NCBI RefSeq assembly: GCF_025917685.1
Contig: NZ_CP089518.1
Span: 1,923,001-1,987,000 of the forward strand
Origin: Bacillus cereus
GTDB taxonomy: Bacteria; Bacillota; Bacilli; Bacillales; Bacillaceae_G
Length of the DNA: 64,000 bases
Direction: 5' to 3'
A program made the translations under genes and the position numbers. The notes beneath the pieces were generated by a model, which was not told the DNA's origin, ran no database searches, and worked only from the letters and a program-made list of their open reading frames with translations. Positions 1 to 8,408 of the stretch are shown piece after piece. Each line of letters starts with the position of its first letter. Positions within the stretch are counted from its first letter, which is position 1.

Positions 1-2
1 GA

Positions 3-1031
3 AATGATCAAAGCGGGAATAGTATAACGGCAGTCACTAATAACATTCAAATTGTAAGTTTTGCGCTAATACTTGTACCAGTAATGAGTTTATTAAGGGG
101 CTTCTTTCAAGGGTTTCAATCGATGGGGCCTTCTGCACTAAGTGTAGTTGTTGAGCAATTTTTTCGGGTCTTAACCATTTTAATAGGAAGTTTTGTCGTT
201 TTATATGTTTTAAAAGAGTCTATTTCACTAGCGGTCGGTATTTCAACGTTTGGTGCATTTATGGGAGCTATAGGTGGATTAACGGTTTTAAGTGCCTATT
301 ATGTAAAAAGGAGAAGGCACTTAAAGAAAAAAGAGATGGCAAGTATACAACAAACAACGAAATCTTTTTTCGCGTTATATAGGGAGCTCTTTACATATTC
401 AATACCGTTTGTTGTGGTTGGTTTAGCAATTCCGTTGTATCAGACAATTGATACATTTACAATTAATAAACTACTTATACAAATAGGATATATGCAAGGA
501 GAAGCAGAAAAGATTAATGCGATAATTGGTCTTGTTCAGATGGTTGTACTCATTCCAGTTTCCGTTGCGACCGCTTTTAGTATGTCTCTTGTACCGGAGA
601 TGACGAAAGCTTATACAGCAGGAAATACAAAATTGCTGTACAAACATTTTACGAGGACGAATGTATTAGTAGTAGGGATTACGGTACCAGCAGCAATTGG
701 GATGATGGTATTAGCTAAGCCAGTATATACTCTTTTATTTGGTGCCGGAAATGATCCGGAGATGGGGAGAATCATTTTACAGTACTATGCTCCTGCTTGT
801 ATACTATTTTCACTCTTTACAGTAACGGCTGCAATGCTACAAGGAATCAATCAACAGCAGAAAACAGTGCAAGGATTAGTAATCGGAATAATCGTAAAGA
901 TAGTTTTAAATATTGTATTGCTACCGTATTTTGATTATGTGAGTTTTATCATTTCAACATACGCTGGCTATACGATTTCAGTCGGCTTTAACTTGTGGAT
1001 GCTTTCTAAATATGTTATAAAGGCAACATAA
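3..1031 (+). CDS. SpoVB/YtgP/MurJ-like polysaccharide or lipid II flippase, C-terminal part
   Basis: The frame is open from base 3 with no stop, so the gene begins before the window and the ATG at 84 is internal. The visible 342 residues form about nine hydrophobic segments with short basic loops. They include the GFFQGFQSMGPSA stretch and a late MLQGINQQQKTVQG loop, both typical of the polysaccharide_biosynt/MurJ-like exporters of Firmicutes (SpoVB, YtgP), which flip lipid-linked cell-wall or spore-cortex precursors across the membrane. Full family members are about 520-550 residues, so roughly 40% is missing. It ends in a terminator at 1043. Family assignment is firm; the choice among SpoVB, YtgP and other paralogues cannot be made from this part. 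Confidence 0.85.
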   Translation, partial: NDQSGNSITAVTNNIQIVSFALILVPVMSLLRGFFQGFQSMGPSALSVVVEQFFRVLTILIGSFVVLYVLKESISLAVGISTFGAFMGAIGGLTVLSAYYVKRRRHLKKKEMASIQQTTKSFFALYRELFTYSIPFVVVGLAIPLYQTIDTFTINKLLIQIGYMQGEAEKINAIIGLVQMVVLIPVSVATAFSMSLVPEMTKAYTAGNTKLLYKHFTRTNVLVVGITVPAAIGMMVLAKPVYTLLFGAGNDPEMGRIILQYYAPACILFSLFTVTAAMLQGINQQQKTVQGLVIGIIVKIVLNIVLLPYFDYVSFIISTYAGYTISVGFNLWMLSKYVIKAT

Positions 1032-1042
1032 GCTTTTTTAAA

Positions 1043-1066
1043 GGCAGAGAACACTCTGTCTTTTTC
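1043..1066 (+). terminator. Rho-independent terminator
   Basis: GGCAGAG pairs with CTCTGTC across a short loop and is followed by TTTTTCT. It lies 12 bases after the flippase stop. Confidence 0.75.
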
Positions 1067-1217
1067 TATGTTTACAAGATTTTTCTTAAAAAAACGTTTT
1101 CAAAATAATTTTTCTATTGAAATTTAATCGTTTGTTCCATATGCTGAAAATAGCGGTTCAAAAACTGTTGTTTAAGTGAGGTAGATTCCTACATGTAAAA
1201 AGAATCGGGGTGATAGT

Positions 1218-2159
1218 ATGTTAAATATTTATTTAACAGACCGAAACGGAAAACTACAAGAGATTGAGGAAATGCAAAAGGGTTGCTGGATTAATGTACT
1301 TCATCCAACAGAAGAAGAAATTCAGTATCTAGTACAAACTTTAAATGTAGATTTAGATTTCATTAAAGACCCTTTGGATGATGAAGAACGCTCTCGTATT
1401 GAAAAGGAAGACAATAATACCTTAATCATCGTCGATATTCCGACAGTTAGGCATGATGAAGAGGGGAATTCGATTTATGACACGATTCCAATAGGTATGA
1501 TTGTAATGCCAGATTGTTTCGTTACAATTTGCTTAGAAGAGAATCCAATTTTTGAACGTTTTATTAATCAACGTATTAAAGAATTTTATACGTTTAAAAA
1601 GACACGCTTTGCACTGCAGCTCTTATATACAATTTCTACTTATTATTTAAGATACTTAAAGCAAATAAATCGAAAAACAATCGATTTAGAGCACCAATTA
1701 AATAAATCAATGAAAAACAAAGAAATTTTCACATTGCTCGGTCTTGAAAAAAGTTTAGTCTACTTTACAACATCATTAAAGGCTAATAAAATTGTAATTC
1801 AAAAATTAATGCGAAACAGTACATTTTTAAAAATGTATGAAGACGATCAAGATTTATTAGAAGATGTATTAATTGAAAATAAACAGGCAATTGAAATGGC
1901 GGAAATATATAGTCACATTTTAAGTGGAATGATGAATACATTTAGTTCCGTTATATCAAATAATTTAAATAGTGTTATGAAACTGTTAACGTCTATTACA
2001 ATTATTTTATCTTTACCAACAATGGTTTCTAGTTTCTTTGGAATGAACGTAAAGGTTCCATTTGAAGGTGAAGCCCATGGTTTTGTAATTGTACTCATAA
2101 TATGTGTAACACTATCTTTCACATTAGCTTTTGTTTTCTGGAAGAAACGTTACTTTTAA
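1218..2159 (+). CDS. corA: CorA-family magnesium/divalent cation transporter
   Basis: A 313-residue CorA-type channel. It has a long, acidic, helical cytoplasmic domain (1-250) and then two C-terminal membrane helices. The diagnostic GMN motif falls at residues 275-277 at the end of the first helix, and a basic WKKRYF tail closes the protein, as is usual for CorA. It should form a pentamer that imports Mg2+ (or Co2+/Ni2+ in some relatives). The ATG follows GGGGTGAT. It is a single gene with its own terminator. The 186-base upstream gap has a small hairpin but no complete M-box riboswitch. Similar to Bacillus YfjQ; the exact ion is inferred. Confidence 0.9.
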   Translation: MLNIYLTDRNGKLQEIEEMQKGCWINVLHPTEEEIQYLVQTLNVDLDFIKDPLDDEERSRIEKEDNNTLIIVDIPTVRHDEEGNSIYDTIPIGMIVMPDCFVTICLEENPIFERFINQRIKEFYTFKKTRFALQLLYTISTYYLRYLKQINRKTIDLEHQLNKSMKNKEIFTLLGLEKSLVYFTTSLKANKIVIQKLMRNSTFLKMYEDDQDLLEDVLIENKQAIEMAEIYSHILSGMMNTFSSVISNNLNSVMKLLTSITIILSLPTMVSSFFGMNVKVPFEGEAHGFVIVLIICVTLSFTLAFVFWKKRYF

Positions 2160-2166
2160 CGATAAG

Positions 2167-2213
2167 AAAGCTGCTTTAGCATAGTTATAAAACTGTGCTA
2201 GAGCAGCTTTTTT
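2167..2213 (+). terminator. Rho-independent terminator of corA
   Basis: A long imperfect stem, AAAGCTGCT with AGCAGCTTT, plus an inner TAGCA/TGCTA pairing, followed by a T run. Confidence 0.85.
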
Positions 2214-2357
2214 GCTATGAAATCCAAAGTTTTGAATAGAATATAAGTTATAAAATGTAATGTATATGAAAGGAGGGAATTCCGTATAAGTCTTGTCCAA
2301 TTAATAAAATGGGGTTAAAATTACATATTGTTAATGAAAAGTTGGAGGAAATACATC

Positions 2358-3254
2358 ATGGAATTGTTTCAATTACCGAAAGCATTCCTGCAAATGAATA
2401 CAATCTTTATCTCAATATTAATCGAAGCACTTCCTTTTGTGCTAATTGGTGTATTTATTTCAGGATTCATTCAAATGTTTGTGACAGAAGATATGGTGGC
2501 AAAATGGATGCCGAAGAACCGATTTCTGTCTGTTTTATTAGCTACTTTTTTAGGTATGATGTTTCCAGGGTGTGAATGTGGAATTGTTCCGATTGTAAGG
2601 CGACTAATCGGAAAAGGGGTTCCGCCATACGCAGGGATTGCATTTATGTTAACTGGACCGATTATTAATCCGGTTGTACTATTTGCAACATATGTTGCTT
2701 TTGGAAGTAGTATGCACATGGTATGGTATCGTTCTATTGTAGCGATTATCGTAGCAATTATCGTTGGAATTATATTATCATTTATGTTTAAAGAACATCA
2801 ATTAAGAGATGATCACTTCCCAGAAGTGAATCATAAGCGTCCATTACGTAAAAAAATGTGGGATGTATGTACACATGCTGTTGAGGAATTTTTCTCAATG
2901 GGAAAATACTTAGTGTTAGGAGCATTAATTGCTGCTGCAGTTCAAACGTTTGTACAAACTTCAACATTGCTTGCTATTGGACAAGGTCCGTTTTCTTCAT
3001 CAGCTGTAATGATGGGACTTGCTTTTATTTTATCACTTTGTTCAGAGGCAGATGCATTTATTGCTTCTTCGTTCCAAAGTACATTTTCAACAGCGTCACT
3101 TGTCGCGTTCCTTGTATATGGACCGATGGTGGATATTAAAAATATGTTTATGATGCTTGCAACATTTAAAACAAAATTTGTAATTGTCGTGACGGTTACA
3201 GTTACACTTGTTGTATATGCAAGCTCACTACTCATTTATGCGATGGGGTGGTAG
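2358..3254 (+). CDS. YcgR-type permease (UPF0718, ArsP_1-like family)
   Basis: A 298-residue integral membrane protein with about eight membrane segments. The family signature PGCECG (Cys72 and Cys74) and the GPIINPV loop mark it as a DUF318/ArsP_1-type permease; relatives include the organoarsenical exporter ArsP and B. subtilis YcgR. I chose the ATG at 2358 because TTGGAGGAA sits 7 bases before it; the frame is open further upstream without a ribosome site. It lies 3 bases before the YcgQ-like partner, an arrangement conserved in bacilli. The substrate is unknown; the metal-binding partner suggests a metal or metalloid, which is inference only. Confidence 0.85.
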   Translation: MELFQLPKAFLQMNTIFISILIEALPFVLIGVFISGFIQMFVTEDMVAKWMPKNRFLSVLLATFLGMMFPGCECGIVPIVRRLIGKGVPPYAGIAFMLTGPIINPVVLFATYVAFGSSMHMVWYRSIVAIIVAIIVGIILSFMFKEHQLRDDHFPEVNHKRPLRKKMWDVCTHAVEEFFSMGKYLVLGALIAAAVQTFVQTSTLLAIGQGPFSSSAVMMGLAFILSLCSEADAFIASSFQSTFSTASLVAFLVYGPMVDIKNMFMMLATFKTKFVIVVTVTVTLVVYASSLLIYAMGW

Positions 3255-3257
3255 GTT

Positions 3258-4127
3258 ATGTTTCGAGCATATATATTATTAGGCTTTACAATATTAATTG
3301 GACAGCTCCATATTTCCGGTAACATTACGAAGTATATAAATATGAAGTACGCCTATTTATCAAAAACTGCAGCTATTATTTTAGGTTTCTTAACGATTGT
3401 ACAAATTATTATCGTTTTCCAGAAAGAGCATCAAAAGGAAAAAGAGAAACAAGATTGTAGTTGTGATCATAGCCATTGTGGGCATGATCATTCAAAAGAT
3501 GAAAATAAATGGTGGAAAAAAGCATTTTCGTACACATTGTTCTGTTTCCCAATTATTTCAGGATTATTTTTCCCGATTGCAACTTTAGATTCGGACATTG
3601 TTAAAGCGAAGGGATTCCATTTTCCTGTTGCACAAGCGGAAAGTAAAGATCCGTTTATGACAAGACAATTCTTAAGACCAGATACGAGTATTTATTACGG
3701 AAAAGAAGGATATCGTGGTGTAATGGAAAAAGGGAAGAAAGAGTTTGTTACGAAAGACAATATTGCATTAAAAGATGAAGATTTCCTAAAGGGTATGGAG
3801 ACAATTTACAATTATCCTGGTGAATTTACTGGTAAAACTTTATCATTTAAAGGCTTTGTTTTCCGCGATGATTCTTCTAAAAAGGAACAATATTTCTTAT
3901 TCCGTTTCGGCATTATACATTGCGTAGCGGATTCGGGTGTATATGGTATGTTAGTCAAAAAACCAGAAGGTGTAGAGTGGAAAAATGATGATTGGATTCA
4001 GGTGGAAGGAGAAATTTCAACTGAATTTTATCAGCCGTTTCATGCGAATATTCCAGTGTTAGAAGTAACGAAATGGAATAAAGTTGAACAGCCGAAAGAA
4101 CAATATGTATTTAGAGGAGCCGATTGA
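3258..4127 (+). CDS. YcgQ-type partner of the YcgR permease (UPF0703/TIGR03943)
   Basis: 289 residues. There are two N-terminal membrane helices (about 2-20 and 35-55), a cytosolic-looking linker very rich in Cys and His (residues 67-78 hold three Cys and four His), a third membrane helix (90-108) and a C-terminal domain of about 170 residues with an OB-like, strand-rich pattern and the conserved CVADSG segment. TIGR03943 proteins always accompany UPF0718 permeases. The Cys/His loop is a plausible metal-sensing or metal-delivery site. The coupled start lies within the GGTGGTAGGTT that follows the permease stop, so the two are cotranslated. No Zur-like box was seen upstream of the pair. Confidence 0.85.
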   Translation: MFRAYILLGFTILIGQLHISGNITKYINMKYAYLSKTAAIILGFLTIVQIIIVFQKEHQKEKEKQDCSCDHSHCGHDHSKDENKWWKKAFSYTLFCFPIISGLFFPIATLDSDIVKAKGFHFPVAQAESKDPFMTRQFLRPDTSIYYGKEGYRGVMEKGKKEFVTKDNIALKDEDFLKGMETIYNYPGEFTGKTLSFKGFVFRDDSSKKEQYFLFRFGIIHCVADSGVYGMLVKKPEGVEWKNDDWIQVEGEISTEFYQPFHANIPVLEVTKWNKVEQPKEQYVFRGAD

Positions 4128-4146
4128 TAAAATCGGTTCTTTTTTG
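4118..4146 (+). terminator. Rho-independent terminator overlapping the ycgQ stop
   Basis: AGCCGATT and AATCGGTT form a stem around the TGA stop and are followed by CTTTTTTG. Confidence 0.85.
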
Positions 4147-4246
4147 TGGACTAAAAGTTCTAAAAATTGTTAATATTAAATGTGTAGTTCATGAAATGTA
4201 GTATATATTGGAATATTAGGGGTATTTAATTAAAGGGGTGATAACA

Positions 4247-4753
4247 ATGACTGAAGTAAAGGGTAAAACAGCTAATGAATCAAGAGTGTTTAAAACGAGT
4301 CGAGTATTTCCAACAGATTTAAATGATCATAACACGCTATTTGGTGGAAAGATATTGGCGGAGATGGATATGGTTGCTTCAATTTCAGCAACGAGACACT
4401 CGAGAATGGAATGTGTCACAGCGTCTATGGATTGGGTAGATTTCTTACATCCAGTTCGTTCTTCAGATTGTGTTAGTTATGAATCTTTCGTAATTTGGAC
4501 GGGAAGAACTTCTATGGAGATATTTGTGAAAGTAGTAGCGGAAGATTTAATTTCAGGGGAAAAACGTGTAGCGGCAACCTCATTCGTTACTTTTGTTGCG
4601 CTTAGTAAGGAGAATAATCCAGTTCCTGTACCGCGCGTTATCACTGAGACAGAAGAGGAGAAAGAATTACATCGAATTGCTGTGTTACGTGCAGAGCAAC
4701 GCCATATTCGTAAGGCAGAGAGTAAGAAGGTAGCTAAACTGCTAACTTTTTGA
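4247..4753 (+). CDS. Acyl-CoA thioesterase, hot-dog fold (YkhA/BFIT type)
   Basis: 168 residues. The DLNDHNTLFGG motif near residue 30 is the hot-dog-fold catalytic signature (Asn/Asp plus the HGG-like turn) of broad-range acyl-CoA hydrolases such as YkhA. This class splits long-chain acyl-CoA into free acid and CoA in the cytosol. The ATG at 4247 was preferred over the GTG at 4238, because that GTG is itself part of the AAGGGGTG ribosome site. The C-terminus is a charged helix (EEEKELHRIAVLRAEQRH), as in relatives. Single gene, convergent with yjcZ across a shared terminator. Confidence 0.9.
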   Translation: MTEVKGKTANESRVFKTSRVFPTDLNDHNTLFGGKILAEMDMVASISATRHSRMECVTASMDWVDFLHPVRSSDCVSYESFVIWTGRTSMEIFVKVVAEDLISGEKRVAATSFVTFVALSKENNPVPVPRVITETEEEKELHRIAVLRAEQRHIRKAESKKVAKLLTF

Positions 4754-4814
4754 TGATAAATACTTTTTCTTTTCGTTTAATATTTCAGCAATAGGCGAAA
4801 AAAGTTTTAAAATG

Positions 4815-4848
4815 AAAAGCGGGCACCTAAAAATAGGTGTCCGCTTTT
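4815..4848. terminator. Bidirectional terminator between thioesterase and yjcZ
   Basis: AAAAGCGGGCACCT and AGGTGTCCGCTTTT are nearly perfect inverted repeats with a 6-base loop. T runs occur on both strands. Confidence 0.85.
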
Positions 4849-4886
4849 ATAGTTTTTTCATCCCCATATCGTATTACAATAACTGC

Positions 4887-4973
4887 TTAGCAGAAGCAAG
4901 CAGCACCGACGATAATTAAGAGGATAAATAATACAACTAGTAGCGCAAATCCATTACCATGTGCGAAGCCCAT
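4887..4973 (-). CDS. YjcZ-family small sporulation membrane protein
   Basis: A 28-residue gene too short for usual ORF calling. The minus strand reads MGFAHGNGFALLVVLFILLI and then IVGAACFC before TAA. AAAGGAGG stands 8 bases before the ATG. The GFAHGNGFALLVVLFILL pattern, a short Gly/His lead followed by one hydrophobic helix, is the hallmark of the YjcZ/SscA family that occurs in many copies in Bacillus and is linked to spore coat assembly. It ends into the bidirectional terminator at 4815. Function beyond the family link is not known. Confidence 0.9.
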   Translation of the reverse strand: MGFAHGNGFALLVVLFILLIIVGAACFC

Positions 4974-5132
4974 TGTTATTTCCTCCTTTTATTTTAAGAT
5001 ACAACATACAATATGCAAATGAGCTCTTGTTTGATATGGACGTATATCATGGAGTGACATATTTTTTGTATGATAATGTTTTAAAAAAGGAAAGATATAG
5101 GAATAACAGTATGTGGAGAAAGGAACTTATCC

Positions 5133-6317
5133 ATGAAGCACTTTTTTATTATAATACTTTGCTTGATAGGTGTATTCATATGGATGAACATCGATGTGGA
5201 AATGGGGAAAAAAATGGTTAGCGGTTATGAATTAGAAAAAATTCGATTAGGGGATGTTCAACTATATACGAACGGTGATGAGTTATATAGGAATTTATTT
5301 GATGATATAAATCGCGCGGAAAAGTACATATATATTCATTTTTATATTGTAGGTAAAGATGAAGTAAGTCGAGAGTTCTTACGGTTATTAGAGAAAAAAG
5401 CATCTAGTGGTGTAGATGTGAAATTGTCAGTAGACCGGATAGGTGGATATAAGCTTAAGAAAAAGATAATTAGTCAACTAAAAGAAAAAAGCGTGAAGTT
5501 TACATTTAGTAAAAAACCTAAATTTAAAAATTTATTTTTTTCTTTGCATCAACGTAATCACAGACGCATTGTTACTATAGATGGGAAAGTATCGTACATC
5601 GGTGGTTTTAATATCGGCAAGGAGTATCTTGGACAGGATCCTAAATTTGGTCCGTGGCGTGATTATCATGTACGCATCGAAGGGGATGGAGCTGCTGATA
5701 TGGAACGGAAATTTGCGGAAGATTGGCAGGAAGATACGGGAGAAAAGTTCCCTATACATCATGGTTTACCTATACAAGGAAATGTAAAATATCAATACAT
5801 ATTTTCGAATGGAAAAGGTTTATGGCAGGAATATGGGGGACTATTAAAGAAGGCAAAACATTCCTTAATAATCGCCACACCATATTTTGTACCGAGTAAA
5901 GAAATGATGCAGGGGTTAAAAGATGTATTAAATCGAGGTGTTCGTGTGAAAATTCTCGTCCCGTTTAAGAGTGACGCTGTAATGCTGAAACAAGCAGCTT
6001 ATCCACATTTAAAAGAAATGCTTATGGCAGGGGCAGAAATCTATCAATATCGAAATGGATTTTTTCACGGGAAAGTAACAATTATAGATGATGAAATTGT
6101 TGACGTTGGTACAGCAAACTTTGATAATAGAAGTTTTTATTTAAATACTGAATCTAACTGCTTTATTTATGATAAGAAAGTAGTAGCAGAAGTATGGAGC
6201 CGACTAGAGAAGGACTTTCATAAATCTAAACGGTTTTCTGAAGCAGACTTTGAAAAAATTAGTAGCTGGGATTGGTTTCTAGCAAGAATAGCGAATGTCA
6301 TAGCATCATATTTATAG
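5133..6317 (+). CDS. cls: Cardiolipin synthase-like phospholipase D family enzyme
   Basis: A 394-residue PLD-superfamily protein with one N-terminal membrane helix (1-22) and two HKD domains. The second motif, HGKVTIID, is canonical. The first reads HRRIVTID, with Arg in place of the usual Lys. Flanking GGFNIGKEYLG and GTANFDNRSF blocks match cardiolipin synthases. The length is that of the short, one-helix bacillus type (YwjE-like) rather than the two-helix ClsA type of about 480 residues. It should condense two phosphatidylglycerols to cardiolipin at the membrane. The ATG follows GAGAAAGGAAC. The next gene starts 33 bases on, with its own ribosome site. Confidence 0.88.
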   Translation: MKHFFIIILCLIGVFIWMNIDVEMGKKMVSGYELEKIRLGDVQLYTNGDELYRNLFDDINRAEKYIYIHFYIVGKDEVSREFLRLLEKKASSGVDVKLSVDRIGGYKLKKKIISQLKEKSVKFTFSKKPKFKNLFFSLHQRNHRRIVTIDGKVSYIGGFNIGKEYLGQDPKFGPWRDYHVRIEGDGAADMERKFAEDWQEDTGEKFPIHHGLPIQGNVKYQYIFSNGKGLWQEYGGLLKKAKHSLIIATPYFVPSKEMMQGLKDVLNRGVRVKILVPFKSDAVMLKQAAYPHLKEMLMAGAEIYQYRNGFFHGKVTIIDDEIVDVGTANFDNRSFYLNTESNCFIYDKKVVAEVWSRLEKDFHKSKRFSEADFEKISSWDWFLARIANVIASYL

Positions 6318-6350
6318 TATAGAGATGAAAATAGGAAGGGAGGCTTTTTA

Positions 6351-6809
6351 ATGGATTGTATGAAAGAATTGATGACATATAGTTACACGCTTATATATAA
6401 AGTTGGAGAATATACGGGCATGGTTCGAGATGAAGAATTAAAGGATATATTACAGCATCATTTGCCGTATATGTTACAAGCATATAATGAACAAGTGAAT
6501 TTTCAAGAAGGAGAAAATGTACAACATATAACTTGTAAACAGATGTGGCCGGAATTTACTGAAATGGATAGGGAAACAGATAATGAATATACAGGGGATA
6601 TTGGGATTGCTATTTGTTATATTACACATTTGAAACGATTAGCATTGAAATTTGCTCAAGTGGCAGTAGAAGTTGCGAACCCGGAGTTTCGTTCTTTTCT
6701 GGAAAATTGTTTTGTGAAAATGAACCGTTATGCATATAATGTTTGGCAATATGTTGTGAAAAAGGAATATAAGATTAAACATGTATATGAAAATGAAAAA
6801 TTCGCGTGA
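6351..6809 (+). CDS. Probable CotF-like spore coat protein
   Basis: 152 residues, mostly helical and rich in Tyr, Glu and Met, with no signal peptide or membrane helix. The C-terminal half (EVANPEFRSFLENCFVKMN, then YAYNVWQYVVKKEYK) resembles the coat F / ferritin-like domain of CotF-family coat proteins, in which a helix with ...NPELR... is followed by ...Y..Y..A...GYY-like residues. The ATG follows GGGAGGC. It ends in a strong terminator. The coat assignment rests on pattern memory alone; an unrelated four-helix bundle protein is possible. Confidence 0.6.
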   Translation: MDCMKELMTYSYTLIYKVGEYTGMVRDEELKDILQHHLPYMLQAYNEQVNFQEGENVQHITCKQMWPEFTEMDRETDNEYTGDIGIAICYITHLKRLALKFAQVAVEVANPEFRSFLENCFVKMNRYAYNVWQYVVKKEYKIKHVYENEKFA

Positions 6810-6813
6810 AAAG

Positions 6814-6846
6814 CTAAGGCGGTATGAAAGGCGCCTTAGTTTTTTT
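6814..6846 (+). terminator. Rho-independent terminator
   Basis: CTAAGGCG and CGCCTTAG flank a 10-base loop and are followed by TTTTTTT. Confidence 0.88.
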
Positions 6847-6996
6847 ATGTCCAATTAGAGGGTGAAGATTAAAGAGTGGGTTTGTTAGCAGTAAATTTAC
6901 ATAAATTTACTGTATCTTTACTATTTTTAAATCTTTCCTTTAAAAATAAAGAGTAATATAGGGTTGTACATATTCTATCAAAGGGAGGAAACGCAA

Positions 6997-7176
6997 ATGA
7001 ACAAATGGGTTAAGTCATTAACTGCTATGGCACTTGCAAGTTCTTTATTAATGGTAGGTTGTAGTAAAGGTGAGGATAAAAAGAAAGAGGATGACACAAC
7101 TTCGCAGCAAGATGAAAAGAAAGATAAAGAAACAAGCAGCACAGATAAGTCTACTGATTCAAAAGAAAAGAAATAA
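6997..7176 (+). CDS. Small putative lipoprotein
   Basis: 59 residues. The N-terminus MNKWVKSLTAMALASSLLMV followed by GCSKG is a typical signal peptide with a lipobox-like LMVGC; the -3 residue is Met, so the match is a little weak. After the cysteine the protein is almost entirely Lys, Asp, Glu, Ser and Thr, without a fold. The ATG at 6997 was chosen because AGGGAGGAAA precedes it; a longer frame from 6964 has no ribosome site. Such short charged lipoproteins are common in Bacillus, and their role is unknown. Confidence 0.8.
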   Translation: MNKWVKSLTAMALASSLLMVGCSKGEDKKKEDDTTSQQDEKKDKETSSTDKSTDSKEKK

Positions 7177-7187
7177 AGTAATAATAG

Positions 7188-7219
7188 AGCTTCCTCTTAT
7201 ATATGAGGAAGCTTTTTTT
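7188..7219 (+). terminator. Rho-independent terminator
   Basis: AGCTTCCTC and GAGGAAGCT form a stem followed by TTTTTTG. Confidence 0.88.
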
Positions 7220-7278
7220 GTTGTAAATTGATTGAGATTATTGAAAAATAGAGAAAGAATGAAAGAGGGGGAAAACAA

Positions 7279-7899
7279 ATGAAAGTATGTATATTGGGAG
7301 CAACAGGGCGAGTAGGTTCAAACATAATAAAATTAGCACTAAAGGATTCAGCTGAAGTGACTGCGTTAGCGCGTGATTTAAATAGAATCGAAATAAATCA
7401 TGAAAGGTTACGAGTGATAGAAGGTAATGTATTGAACGAAAATGATATAAAGAAAGCGATAGAAGGAAGCGATATAGTAATTAGTGCACTTGGAACGGAT
7501 CAAAATGGGACATTAGCAAAGAGTATGCCACAAATCATAAAGCATATGGAAGAAGAAGGCGTTAAGAAGATCCTTACAATAGGAACAGCTGGTATTTTAC
7601 AAGCAAGAACAAATCTAAATTTATTTCGTTTCCAGTCATCGGAATCAAAAAGGAAAACGGCAACAGCAGCAGAGGATCATCTAGCTGCATATAAGGCAAT
7701 TAATAATAGTAATTTATGTTGGACCATTGTTTGTCCGACGCATTTAATAGACGGTGATGTGACAGGGGTATATCGAACCGAAAAAGATATATTGCCAGAA
7801 GGTGGAGCGAAAATCACAGTTGGTGATACAGCACATTTTACATGGAATTTGAGTAAAGAAAATATATACGAAAATAGTCGAGTAGGTATTTCATATTAA
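7279..7899 (+). CDS. NAD(P)-binding Rossmann protein (NmrA/YwnB-like SDR)
   Basis: 206 residues. The N-terminal GATGRVG (residues 8-14) is the glycine-rich dinucleotide site of atypical short-chain dehydrogenases. An ALGTDQNG segment follows, and TIGTAGIL lies where classical family members carry the active-site strand. The size and the missing YxxxK tetrad fit the NAD(P)H-binding NmrA/YwnB group, often called quinone-reductase-like or flavin-reductase-like; the substrate is unknown. The ATG follows GAGGGGGAAAAC. It is convergent with the minus-strand DUF456 gene. Confidence 0.85.
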   Translation: MKVCILGATGRVGSNIIKLALKDSAEVTALARDLNRIEINHERLRVIEGNVLNENDIKKAIEGSDIVISALGTDQNGTLAKSMPQIIKHMEEEGVKKILTIGTAGILQARTNLNLFRFQSSESKRKTATAAEDHLAAYKAINNSNLCWTIVCPTHLIDGDVTGVYRTEKDILPEGGAKITVGDTAHFTWNLSKENIYENSRVGISY

Positions 7900-7902
7900 A
7901 AA

Positions 7903-7926
7903 AACCATTCCAAAGTCGGAATGGTT
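7903..7926 (-). terminator. Terminator of the minus-strand DUF456/CNNM pair
   Basis: AACCATTCC and GGAATGGTT form a stem. A run of A residues on the plus strand gives a T tract on the minus strand, so it mainly serves the leftward genes. Confidence 0.75.
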
Positions 7927-8407
7927 AAAAGATGATATAACATACGAAGATGATAATCATAATGATCTGGAGAATGGCTTTTGCAACGGTACTACTTAAA
8001 AAACCAACAACAGTAGCAATTCCAACTAAAAAGGCGTCTTTTGGCGCTTTTTTATGCATTAATTCTGTTATAAATACCGATAAAAACGGTATGATAATAA
8101 GACCAAATGGCGGGAAGAAGAACGAGCCGACAATGATAGAAATCATGCCGACACGTTCACCCCACTTAGAACTCCCGTATTTTTTTAAGAAATATCCATT
8201 TGCAATAAAATCAGCACCGAAAATGAAAAGCGTAAAAATGACTTGAATGATCCAAAAAGATGTCGTTAACTCTCCGCCATTTATACCAAAATGATAAATG
8301 AAATAGCCAGCCCATACTGCAAGAATGCCAGGAATAATGGGGTAAATAAAGGCAAGAAATGAAACAATGAAACAAGCGATGATACTAATTGTTAATAATA
8401 CAGTCAC
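7925..8407 (-). CDS. DUF456 family membrane protein
   Basis: 160 residues with four or five hydrophobic helices and little else. The motif IYPIIPGILAVWAGYFIYHF near residue 22 and the GERVGMISIIVGSFFFPPFG block near 83 are characteristic of DUF456 proteins (B. subtilis YqgC-like). No enzyme residues are evident. It starts 2 bases after the stop of the CNNM/CBS gene upstream, so the two are transcribed and probably translated together. This suggests a helper role for that ion transporter, but I know of no experimental function. Confidence 0.8.
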   Translation of the reverse strand: MTVLLTISIIACFIVSFLAFIYPIIPGILAVWAGYFIYHFGINGGELTTSFWIIQVIFTLFIFGADFIANGYFLKKYGSSKWGERVGMISIIVGSFFFPPFGLIIIPFLSVFITELMHKKAPKDAFLVGIATVVGFLSSTVAKAILQIIMIIIFVCYIIF

Positions 8408-8408
8408 T

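Noticed and set aside
1120..1217. GTGAGGTAGATTCCTACATG before corA as an M-box magnesium riboswitch
   Set aside because: Only a short piece resembles the M-box, the region is too short for the full structure and no terminator/antiterminator pair is seen.
2309..2575. 88-codon frame overlapping the YcgR start
   Set aside because: Different frame from the conserved permease, and no family resemblance.
4961..5221. 86-codon plus-strand frame
   Set aside because: It overlaps yjcZ and the start of the cardiolipin synthase gene, has no ribosome site and no protein-like pattern.
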